This document shows, one piece after another, positions 16,207 to 23,336 of a DNA stretch of 29,493 nt. The DNA comes from Pseudomonadota bacterium (GTDB lineage Bacteria > Pseudomonadota > Alphaproteobacteria > Rhizobiales > Segnochrobactraceae), in contig JAEZMP010000272.1 in NCBI GenBank assembly GCA_023442215.1, forward strand, positions 1 through 29,493, written 5' to 3'. Position 1 is the stretch's first letter, and the number at the start of each line of letters is the position of its first letter. Under the pieces are notes generated by a model. That model was not told the origin of the DNA and made no database searches. It worked only from the letters and a program-made list of their open reading frames with translations. A program made the translations under genes and the position numbers.

Positions 16207-18090
16207 CCGCATCTTGTTGTAGAGGGTCTTGCGGGAGAGGCCGAGTTCCTGCGCCGCTGCCCCGCGCCGGAAGCGGTTGCGCCGCAGCGCCTCCAGAATC
16301 CACTCGCGCTCGGTCTCGGCGCCCGTGCCGGGCGGCGTGGGCGGTTGCGCGGCGGATTCGGGTTCCTTCGGCTCGGCAGGACGGGCCGTTTCGGCGAAGC
16401 GGGGAAGCTGCGCGAGCCCGATGCGGTTGCCGTCGCACAGGATCGCGGCGCGTTCGAGCACGTTCTTCAGTTCGCGGATGTTGCCCGGCCAGGAATGCGC
16501 CATCAGCGCCCGCAGCGCGGGTCCGTCCACCGAATCGACGGTCTCGTTCACCGCCGGGACCGCCGATTGCAGGAAATGCTCGACGAGCAGCGGAATGTCC
16601 TCGATGCGCTCGGCGAGCGAGGGCACGCGGATCTCCATCTTGTTCAGCCGATAATAGAGGTCCTCGCGGAAGGCGCCTCGCGCCACCATCTGGGTCAGGT
16701 CGCGATTGGTGGCGCAGATGATGCGCACATTGATGCGCCGCGACTGGTTGGAGCCCAGCCGGTCGACCATACCGGCTTCCAGCACGCGCAGCAGCTTGGC
16801 CTGCAATTGCGGTTCGAGATCGCCGATCTCGTCCAGAAACAGCGTGCCGCCGTCGGCTTCCTCGAACCGGCCAATCCGGGTCTTCGTCGCGCCCGTGAAG
16901 GCGCCCTTCTCGTAGCCGAACAGCTCGCTCTCCAGCAGGTCGCGCGGCAGGGCCGCGCAGTTGACCGCGACCATCGCCCGCGCTGCCCGCCGGCTGCCCG
17001 CGTGCAGCGCCTGCGCCACCAGTTCCTTGCCGACGCCGTTCGGCCCCTGAACGAGGACGGTCATGTCCGTCGCCGCCACCCGGTCGATCAGCTGCACCAC
17101 CTCGCGCAGCGGCGGCGAACGCCCGATCAGCCCGTACCGCCGCCCCTGGCCTAGCACCGCGTCCTGGATCGCCTCCAGCCGCCGGCTCAGCACGTTGACG
17201 GACTTGTACTCGGAGGTGGCGCCGGAAACCGCGGCCTCCAGCGGCAGGCGGTCGATGGTCGATCCGCCGATATAGCCGTCCGCCTGCCCGGCCTGGCACA
17301 CCGTCGCGGCGTTCTCCGGCGTGTCGATCGGCCCGCCCTCGACGACACAGAGCACGTCCGGCCGCCGCCGCCGCACGCGCTCGAAGATCTCGGAGGCGTC
17401 GGCCGCGGCCTCGTCGAGGCTGACGGTGCTGGGCAGGCTGTCGCGGCCGCCGATGTTCCAGCCGAAATTGAGGCAGACGACGTCGACGCCGGCATTCGCC
17501 ATCAGCTCGGCCTGTTCGGCGGTGCGGGCATAGCCGATGGCGATGAGGCCCGCCCGCTTTGCGAGCCGCAGCATTTCCACCTCGCGCTCGAAACCGAGGC
17601 CGAGGCGGGCGAGCCCGGCCTGCAGCAGCGGATCGAGATGGATGGCGGTCGGGAAATTGGCCATGCCGGCGAAGCCTTCGCGCTTCACCTGCCCCACGAT
17701 GTCGGCGAGATCTGTGCGCGGATCGAAGGCCGAGGCACCGAACACCACCGGCACGGAGACCTTGCCGAGGATCTCGGCGCAGGCGAAGGCCGTCACGACC
17801 TCGTTGGCGTCGTGGATCGGCAACATGCAGGCGATCGAAGGGGCGCCCATCACGCGCACCCGCCCCGCATTCAGCGCGAGCAGGAAATCCGCGCCGCCGC
17901 GCTCGGCCGCCTTGGCGATCATGCCCGTGCCGATCGCCGCGCCGATGAGAAAGGGCTTGCTGCCGGACTTTCCGTCGGAACCCTTCAGCCAGCCGGCGGC
18001 GCCGTGGGCCTTGGCCGGAAGCGGACCGGATGAGAGCGTTGGCACGATGGCAACCCGTTCGCGAGGGGCGATCTCGGGGAGGATACGCAT
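16189..18090 (-). CDS. Sigma-54-dependent activator with N-terminal TIM-barrel sensor
   Basis: A 633-residue bacterial enhancer-binding protein. Residues about 45-295 form a TIM barrel homologous to the PEP-hydrolase-like enzyme in the operon (NAGRVRVMG at 74, NFPT at 145-148, EGGPI at 251, GGSTIDRLPLE near 275). The AAA+ sigma-54 domain spans about 320-550: Walker A GPNGVGKE (349-356), the sigma-54-contact loop GAFTGA (396-401), Walker B GGTLFLDEIGD (414-424) and the RxDLYYRLN and SWPGNIRELKN blocks. A Fis-type HTH closes the protein (593-632, with AAAQELGLSRKTLYNKM). Two histidines of the enzyme are replaced in the sensor (N208, E251). ATG at 18090 begins the conserved part; its Shine-Dalgarno is poor, so the start is less sure. 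It probably activates the liv operon. Confidence 0.92.
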   Translation of the reverse strand: MRILPEIAPRERVAIVPTLSSGPLPAKAHGAAGWLKGSDGKSGSKPFLIGAAIGTGMIAKAAERGGADFLLALNAGRVRVMGAPSIACMLPIHDANEVVTAFACAEILGKVSVPVVFGASAFDPRTDLADIVGQVKREGFAGMANFPTAIHLDPLLQAGLARLGLGFEREVEMLRLAKRAGLIAIGYARTAEQAELMANAGVDVVCLNFGWNIGGRDSLPSTVSLDEAAADASEIFERVRRRRPDVLCVVEGGPIDTPENAATVCQAGQADGYIGGSTIDRLPLEAAVSGATSEYKSVNVLSRRLEAIQDAVLGQGRRYGLIGRSPPLREVVQLIDRVAATDMTVLVQGPNGVGKELVAQALHAGSRRAARAMVAVNCAALPRDLLESELFGYEKGAFTGATKTRIGRFEEADGGTLFLDEIGDLEPQLQAKLLRVLEAGMVDRLGSNQSRRINVRIICATNRDLTQMVARGAFREDLYYRLNKMEIRVPSLAERIEDIPLLVEHFLQSAVPAVNETVDSVDGPALRALMAHSWPGNIRELKNVLERAAILCDGNRIGLAQLPRFAETARPAEPKEPESAAQPPTPPGTGAETEREWILEALRRNRFRRGAAAQELGLSRKTLYNKMRLYGLG

Positions 18091-18184
18091 TCCCCGGCGA
18101 TCGCGCCAGCATGCGCAGGGCGTGCCATGAAGCCCGCGGGTCGGGTGCGTCGGCCGGAAGCCCTGCGCGCGTCTTCCTGGCCGT

Positions 18185-18850
18185 CTAGAGATCCATCGAC
18201 TTCCGGGCAGCGGCCTTGGCCCTGGTGATGTGTTGCCGCGCCGCCTTGCGGGCGGCCTTCGCATCGCCGTTGGCGATGGCTTTGTAAAGTTCCGTCATTT
18301 CGGCGAGGCTGCTTTCCGCCCTGCCTTCGAGCGACATGGAGCGTCCGCGGAAGAAGCTGATGCGCGCCAGCAGGCCCCTGTGAAGCTCTTCGAGAACGGG
18401 ATTCCCGCAGTTCGCCAGGATGATGTTGTAGAATTCCGCGGCGGTCGTGACCCGCGCCATGCTGTCGTTGCTCGATGCCGCCTGTGCGAACGCGGCGAGA
18501 GAGCGTTCGAGCGCCTGCAACTGCTCGGGCGGGATCCGGCCCGCGCAACGCCCGGCCGCCTCCACCTCGAGCAATTCCCGCACCTCGTAGATCGCAACAG
18601 CTTCATCCCATGAAAGCGAGGGGATCGACGGTCCGCGATTGGGGATCATCTCGATCAGGCGCTCGGCCTCGAGGCTGCGCAACGCCTCCCGCAGCGACGG
18701 GCGGCTGATGCCGAGCTGCGCGCACAGCTGGCTTTCGACGAGCCGCGTGCCCGGTTGGAACAGCCCGGAAAAGATCGCGAGCCGAAGCTTGCCCACGGCC
18801 TCTTGCTGGACCGTTCGCGGCGAAATCTGCAGGTTCAACTCGGGTGGCAT
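18185..18850 (-). CDS. GntR-family regulator with FCD ligand domain
   Basis: A 221-residue FadR-subfamily repressor. The winged HTH occupies about residues 10-75 (VQQEAVGKLRLAIFSGLFQPGTRLVESQLCAQLGISRPSLREALRSLEAERLIEMIPNRGPSIPSLS, here cited by its blocks SRPSLREALRSLE and NRGP). The all-helical FCD domain follows with EVRELLEVEAAG, the metal-binding region around AAEFYNIILANCGN, and a final H in ARQHITRAKA. Several upstream starts exist (ATG 18925, TTG 18955). ATG at 18850 is preferred because a candidate promoter lies at 18940-18968. It is divergent from the catabolic cluster and upstream, same strand, of the sigma-54 activator (94-base gap), so the two regulators may be co-transcribed. 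Confidence 0.9.
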   Translation of the reverse strand: MPPELNLQISPRTVQQEAVGKLRLAIFSGLFQPGTRLVESQLCAQLGISRPSLREALRSLEAERLIEMIPNRGPSIPSLSWDEAVAIYEVRELLEVEAAGRCAGRIPPEQLQALERSLAAFAQAASSNDSMARVTTAAEFYNIILANCGNPVLEELHRGLLARISFFRGRSMSLEGRAESSLAEMTELYKAIANGDAKAARKAARQHITRAKAAARKSMDL

Positions 18851-18935
18851 CGATCCCAGCCCTTCAAACAGGAGGCGCAGTCGCACACAGCCTATGCGAG
18901 CCGGCCGCGTTTGGATAGATGGCATCGGCGCCTTC

Positions 18936-18968
18936 GTCTGACTTAAAGATTGCAAGACTGTCAGACAA
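18936..18968. promoter_or_regulatory. Candidate GntR operator in the divergent intergenic region
   Basis: GTCTGAC (18936-18942) and GTCAGAC (18960-18966) are inverted copies, and TGTCAGACA (18959-18967) is itself a perfect odd palindrome of the kind bound by FCD-type GntR repressors. A minus-strand TTGTCT-N17-TAAGTC lies within the same span, so binding would block the GntR gene's own promoter. Confidence 0.5.
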
Positions 18969-18973
18969 TCCGG

Positions 18974-19014
18974 TTGACGGTCGCAGGCAGGTGTGGTGAT
19001 CTGAAGCCAGACAA
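18974..19014 (+). promoter_or_regulatory. Candidate promoter of the catabolic cluster
   Basis: TTGACG at 18974-18979 is a good -35 element; TGATCT 17 bases later is a weak -10. CAGACAA at 19008-19014 repeats the CAGACAA of the upstream palindrome (18962-18968) at the expected start site, so a repressor could sit on both sides of the promoter. Confidence 0.35.
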
Positions 19015-19035
19015 ACGGCGGCCAGGATAACGGAT

Positions 19036-19866
19036 GTGGTAACAGCAGCGTCCCTCGATGTGTCCGTTTCGCGGCGCATCGACATCGGCGGCATCACCCT
19101 GAATGTCAGGGAAGCCGGCGATGGCCCTCTGATGGTGTTCCTTCATGGGATCACATCGAATTCTGCGGTGTTCGCGCCGCTGACCTCGGTGCTCTCGCGG
19201 CGGTTCAGGACGGTCGCCGTCGACCAGCGGGGCCACGGCCTCAGCGACAAGCCGGAGACCGGCTACCGTGCCCGTGATTTCGCGGCTGACATCGCCGGCC
19301 TGATCGCGGCGCTCGATCGCGGGCCGGCGATCCTCGTCGGGCACTCGCTCGGTTCGCGCAATTCCGTGACGGCGGCCGCGGCCTATCCGCACCTTGTCCG
19401 CTCCGTCGTCGCGATCGACTTCACGCCCTATATCGAAACCGAGGTGTTCGACGCCCTGGAGCAGCGGGTCAATGCGGGCGATCAGCTCTTCGCCGATCGT
19501 GCCGCCGTCGAGGCCTATCTCGCCCGCCGCTATCCGAACCTGCCCGCGGCCGCGATCAGGATCAGGGCCGAAAGCGGCTATCGGGCCGTGGAAGGCGGGC
19601 TTCGCCCCCTCGCGGCGCCGGCCGCGATGGCCGAGACCGCATCGGGACTGCGGGAAGAGCTGGAATCGGTCTATCGCGCCGTCGAAAGGCCCGTCCTCAT
19701 CGTCCGGGGCGAGGTGAGCACGCTGGTGTCGGCTGCGGCTCTCGCCAGGACCGCCCGCCTTCGGCCCGATCTTCCGGTCGTCGTGGTGCCGGGTGCCGAC
19801 CATTATGTGAACGAGGTCGCGCCGGACATCACGCTGAAGGCCATCGCCAATTTCGTCGACGCCTGA
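19036..19866 (+). CDS. Alpha/beta-hydrolase
   Basis: A 276-residue alpha/beta-hydrolase-fold enzyme, probably cytoplasmic. It has the oxyanion-side VFLHGITSNSAVF (HG at 37-38), the lid-side DQRGHGLSDKP, the nucleophile elbow GHSLGSRN with S104, and the general-base region GADHYVNE with H256. The acid after strand 6 is atypical: the usual GxxSD is RGEVSTLVS here, so E226 or another residue would have to serve. It starts with GTG at 19036, with AGGA eight bases upstream; the ATG two bases earlier is out of frame. It is the first gene of the plus-strand catabolic cluster. Ester, lactone or C-C bond hydrolysis of a pathway intermediate is likely. Confidence 0.88.
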   Translation: MVTAASLDVSVSRRIDIGGITLNVREAGDGPLMVFLHGITSNSAVFAPLTSVLSRRFRTVAVDQRGHGLSDKPETGYRARDFAADIAGLIAALDRGPAILVGHSLGSRNSVTAAAAYPHLVRSVVAIDFTPYIETEVFDALEQRVNAGDQLFADRAAVEAYLARRYPNLPAAAIRIRAESGYRAVEGGLRPLAAPAAMAETASGLREELESVYRAVERPVLIVRGEVSTLVSAAALARTARLRPDLPVVVVPGADHYVNEVAPDITLKAIANFVDA

Positions 19867-20063
19867 GCGCGCGGCGCTGGTGACGGCCGGATCGGCGCAA
19901 CGCCGTCCGAAGTCGCAGCGGTTGCAACGGAATTCCCAGGTCGGCCGGCTGGCCCGGCCCTTCAAGACGTCCGGCGCCGCCGGGCGCCATCGAGCTTCCA
20001 CGTTCGCCATCGGCGACGTTCGTAATTGATCCCATGAGACTATAGACAGCAGGATCTCGAAAG
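19867..20063. other. 197-base gap with small GC-rich hairpins
   Basis: No gene is seen. GGCCGG/CCGGCC at 19943-19959 could form a short hairpin. Whether the monooxygenase has its own promoter here is not visible. Confidence 0.4.
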
Positions 20064-21206
20064 ATGGCCAATCCGAGCGCAGCATCGCACAGGACCCGCC
20101 GGGCCGAAATCGCAGGTGGAGGCTTCGCCGGCCTGACGGCCGCCATCGCCCTCAGACAGAACGGCTGGGATGTCCGGCTTCACGAGAAGGGCCCCGAACT
20201 CAGGGCGTTCGGCGCCGGTATCTATCTCTGGTATAACGGCCTTCGCGTGCTCGAAGGGCTCGATGCCCTGGAAGAGGTGCTGGAAGGCTCGCACACGCCG
20301 CCCACCTACGAGACCTGGATGCAGAACAAGTCGGTCTCGCGGGAAACCTTCAACGGTCTCCCCTGGCGCATCATGACACGCCAGCATCTTCACAATGCGC
20401 TGGTCAGCCGTGCGCGCGCCGTAGGGGTGGAGATTCGCGTCGATTCCGAGGCGGTCGCCGCCGATCCGGAGGGCCGGCTGACGCTGCACACCGGCGAAGT
20501 GATCGAGGCGGATCTCATAGTCGGCGCCGATGGCGTCGGCTCGAAGGTCCGGGACTCGATCGGCTTCCAGCAGGACAGGTGGACTTCCACCGATGGCATC
20601 ATCCGGCTCATCGTCCCGCGGATGAAGCAGCAGCTCGGCGATGGCGAGTGGGACAACACCATCGACATGTGGAACTTCAGCCCCCGCGTGCAGCGCATCC
20701 TTTACTCGCCCTGCAATGAGAACGAGCTCTATCTCGGCCTGATGGCGCCGGCCGCCGACCCGCGGGGCTCGCGCGTGCCGCTCGACCTCGAAGTCTGGGT
20801 CGAGATGTTCCCCTTCCTCGAGCCCTGCCTGATCGAAGCGGCCAAGCTGCAGACGGCACGGTACGACAAGTACGAGACCACCAAGCTCGACAGCTGGACG
20901 CGGGGCAAGGTGGCCCTCGTGGGCGATGCCGCTCATGCCATGTGCCCGGCGCTGGCGCAGGGCGCGGGGTGCGCGATGGTCAACGCCTTCAGCCTCGCAC
21001 AGGACGTCGAGGCGACCTCCTCGGTCGAGGACGCTCTCGACGCGTGGGAGAAGCGTATTCGCCCCATCACCGATCGCTGCCAGGCGCTCTCCGGCCAGTA
21101 CGCCGCCAATCGCTCGCTGTCGAAGGGCAACATGTTCACGCCGGAGGCGCTTGAAGCCGCCTGCTACGACCCTCTGCGCCGCAAGTCTTCCTGGCCGCAG
21201 CACTGA
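20064..21206 (+). CDS. FAD-dependent aromatic-type monooxygenase (group A)
   Basis: A 380-residue single-component flavoprotein hydroxylase of the PHBH/salicylate-hydroxylase type, which uses NAD(P)H and O2 to hydroxylate a ring compound. All three fingerprints are present: the dinucleotide fold GGGFAG (18-23, with Gly at the usual first position), the DG motif GADGVGSKVR (D156), and the GD motif GDAAHAMCP (G287-D288) followed by QGAGCAMVNAFSLA. There is no signal peptide or membrane helix. It lies 197 bases after the hydrolase gene. Hydroxylation would be the expected opening step of the pathway encoded here; the true substrate cannot be deduced. Confidence 0.92.
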   Translation: MANPSAASHRTRRAEIAGGGFAGLTAAIALRQNGWDVRLHEKGPELRAFGAGIYLWYNGLRVLEGLDALEEVLEGSHTPPTYETWMQNKSVSRETFNGLPWRIMTRQHLHNALVSRARAVGVEIRVDSEAVAADPEGRLTLHTGEVIEADLIVGADGVGSKVRDSIGFQQDRWTSTDGIIRLIVPRMKQQLGDGEWDNTIDMWNFSPRVQRILYSPCNENELYLGLMAPAADPRGSRVPLDLEVWVEMFPFLEPCLIEAAKLQTARYDKYETTKLDSWTRGKVALVGDAAHAMCPALAQGAGCAMVNAFSLAQDVEATSSVEDALDAWEKRIRPITDRCQALSGQYAANRSLSKGNMFTPEALEAACYDPLRRKSSWPQH

Positions 21207-21282
21207 CGGCCCGTCCACGACCCCCAGACAACCATCAACATGCCCGGCCGCGCCCAGTCGGCGCACGCCTTGGGAGAGAAGA

Positions 21283-21873
21283 ATGGAATATACGTCCGAA
21301 GTTGAGAGACATTACGATGTCAGGGGCTGGTATGCCACTGTGCAGGAGATCCGGCACGACGGCGGACAGCCGGGCACGCCTCTCATCAAGGCCGCGGTCG
21401 GCCTGATCATCCGCAATCCCTTCGCCGGCAAGTTCGTCGACAAGCTCGCCGAACTGATCGATCCGAGTCCGCTGATCGGCCACGCCCTGGGCGCCCGGGC
21501 GACCGCGCTGCTGGGTGGCAGGCCGGTCGAAAGCTACGGCAAGGGCGGCATCGCGGGCACGGACGGCGAGCAGGAACACGTGGTGGCCTGCATCACCACT
21601 CTGTTCGGCAATCCGCTTCGCGAGGAAGTCGGCGGCGGGCAGGCCTGGATCTCGTCCGTCAGCAAGGTCGCGGTCGCCGGAACCCCGATCGACATTCCGC
21701 TCGCCCACAAGGATGAGCTCTACATCCGCTCGCACTACGATGCCGTCACGTTCCACGTGCCGGACGGCCCGCGCCCGGATGAACTGCTGATCTGCGTCGC
21801 CGTCGCCTCCGGCGGCCGCGTCCATCAGCGCGTCGGCGGCAAGACCGTCGCCGAGCTCAAGGCCGCCGTCTGA
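21283..21873 (+). CDS. DUF1185 / 'amino acid synthesis' family protein
   Basis: A 196-residue cytoplasmic protein of Pfam PF06684 (DUF1185, named amino acid synthesis without firm biochemistry). Family blocks seen are VQEIRHDGGQP near the N-terminus, IRNPFAGKFVDKLAELID, VESYGKGGIAGTDGEQEH, the GGGQAWISS segment, DIPLAHKDELYIRSHYDAV, and the C-terminal GGRVHQRVGGKTVAEL. ATG at 21283 has GGGAGAGAAG upstream. Such genes often sit in catabolic clusters with hydrolases and importers; it may be an amide- or ring-processing enzyme, but no reaction is claimed. Confidence 0.88.
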   Translation: MEYTSEVERHYDVRGWYATVQEIRHDGGQPGTPLIKAAVGLIIRNPFAGKFVDKLAELIDPSPLIGHALGARATALLGGRPVESYGKGGIAGTDGEQEHVVACITTLFGNPLREEVGGGQAWISSVSKVAVAGTPIDIPLAHKDELYIRSHYDAVTFHVPDGPRPDELLICVAVASGGRVHQRVGGKTVAELKAAV

Positions 21874-21942
21874 CACAGAACACGAGCAGGGTCCGCGGGA
21901 CTTCTGCGGCCCTCGTTCGAGCCCCTTCGGGAAGAATTTCTC

Positions 21943-22401
21943 ATGCCTTTGAATATCAAGGACCTCAAGATCTCGTCCGTCGACTTCGAGCCTCTCGGAA
22001 GGCTTCGCGACGAACATGCCGGCGACAAGGGCAACGTGCTGCCGAAGCTTGTCGTCTCCGGCGTTCCGGCAGGCACCCGCGAACTCGCGGTCATCTGCCA
22101 TGATCCCGACGCACCGCTGCCGAACGGCTTCACCCACTGGACCGTCTATGGCATCGATCCGGCGACCACGGACCTTTCGCAGGCCCAGGAGAAGTTCCGC
22201 GTCGGTCCCAATGGCGTCGGCGCCATGCACTATTACGGCCCCCAGCCGCCGGCCGGCCATGGCATCCACCACTATTATTTCTGGGTCTACGCCCTTGATA
22301 CCGCAGTGGAAGGGACACCGACCCGCGAGGAATTTCTCGCGAAATATGCCGGAAACATCATCGAGCAAAATCGGATCGTCGGCCTCTACGAGAACGTATG
22401 A
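21943..22401 (+). CDS. YbhB/YbcL-like PEBP-family protein
   Basis: A 152-residue phosphatidylethanolamine-binding-protein fold, the bacterial Raf-kinase-inhibitor-like group. Diagnostic residues are seen in the CHDPDAP motif (typical DPDAP), FTHWTVYGI (HW pair), and the YGPQPPAGHGIHHYYFWVYALD block (GPxPPxGxHxYxF type) that together form the anion-binding pocket. There is no signal peptide. Its presence inside a catabolic operon is unusual; a role as a small-ligand binder or an enzyme working on a phosphorylated or carboxylated intermediate is possible, not shown. Confidence 0.9.
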   Translation: MPLNIKDLKISSVDFEPLGRLRDEHAGDKGNVLPKLVVSGVPAGTRELAVICHDPDAPLPNGFTHWTVYGIDPATTDLSQAQEKFRVGPNGVGAMHYYGPQPPAGHGIHHYYFWVYALDTAVEGTPTREEFLAKYAGNIIEQNRIVGLYENV

Positions 22402-22459
22402 GCTGCCGCGCCCAGCCGTTGACGGATGTCGACGGTTTTATTGACAGGAGATCACCAGA

Positions 22460-23182
22460 ATGGACGCGATGAGCCCTGCGCGCCAGACGGCTTTCAAAGA
22501 GCTGGTCATCGGCACGAAAATTCTTCTGAACGAAGGAATATTGGACACGTTCGGGCACATCAGCGTGCGTGATCCCGAAGACCCGAACTATTTCTTCCTG
22601 CCGCAGAAAATCGCCCCGAGCCTGGTGACCGAGAACGATATCCAGCGCATCGACCTCAATGGCGACACGGAAGACAGTCGGCCATCCTACCTCGAGCGCT
22701 TCATCCACAGCGAGATCTACAAGGCGCGGCCGGACGTCCACAGCGTGCTTCACAGCCATTCGCCGGCGGTGATCCCCTACTGCTTCGTCGACCAGCCGCT
22801 GCGGCCGGTATCGCACATGGGGGCCTTCCTCGGCGACGCGGTGCCCGTCTACGAGATCCGCGACACGCGCGGCGACGCGACGGATCTGTTCGGCAACAGC
22901 CCGGATGTCTGCCGCGAGATCGCCGAGGCGCTCGGCCAGTATCCCGTCGTCCTGATGGCCCGTCACGGCGTGGTCAATGTCGGCAGCTCGATCCGGCAGG
23001 TGGTGTTCCGCGCCTTCTATCTCGAACAGAACGCGGCGGCGCAGACCGAGGGGCTGAAGATCGGCGCGATCAAATATCTCTCCCCGGGCGAGATCGAGAC
23101 GGCCGGCAAGCTCGTCGGCGCGCAGATCGATCGCGGCTGGGATCACTGGTCGCAGCGCCTTCGGCAAGCCGGGCTGCTCTAG
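22460..23182 (+). CDS. Class II aldolase/adducin-family protein
   Basis: A 240-residue zinc-dependent class II aldolase/adducin protein (FucA/AraD fold), cytoplasmic. FGHISVRDP matches the N-terminal GNxSxR-type loop. E79 in ERFIHSEIYKARPDV aligns with the catalytic glutamate. Zinc ligands are H98 and H100 in VLHSHSP and H169 in ARHGVVNVG. Length is standard. It probably cleaves a C-C bond or decarboxylates a hydroxy-acid, supplying a late step of the pathway. AGGAG at 22446-22450 precedes the ATG by nine bases. Confidence 0.92.
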   Translation: MDAMSPARQTAFKELVIGTKILLNEGILDTFGHISVRDPEDPNYFFLPQKIAPSLVTENDIQRIDLNGDTEDSRPSYLERFIHSEIYKARPDVHSVLHSHSPAVIPYCFVDQPLRPVSHMGAFLGDAVPVYEIRDTRGDATDLFGNSPDVCREIAEALGQYPVVLMARHGVVNVGSSIRQVVFRAFYLEQNAAAQTEGLKIGAIKYLSPGEIETAGKLVGAQIDRGWDHWSQRLRQAGLL

Positions 23183-23189
23183 AGCCTGC

Positions 23190-23218
23190 CCCGTCCGGAT
23201 CGAACCGGTCCGGACGGG
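23190..23218 (+). terminator. Strong hairpin after the aldolase gene
   Basis: A perfect 10-bp stem (CCCGTCCGGA / TCCGGACGGG) with a 9-base loop begins eight bases after the stop codon. There is no T-tract, so it may lower rather than end transcription into the GMC oxidoreductase gene, or protect the upstream mRNA end. Confidence 0.45.
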
Positions 23219-23336
23219 CTCCAGCACGACCCGCCGGCCGCAGCGGATCGCAGCCGCCGGCGGTGTCCCATCCGCGAGTGGATGCCGATCGGCTCTGAAC
23301 TGTAGCAGCGTCACGCAGAGGACAGCGAAACGCACC

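Noticed and set aside
20040..21266. Long minus-strand open frame opposite the FAD monooxygenase
   Set aside because: The sense strand carries all three flavin-hydroxylase motifs; the antisense product resembles nothing.
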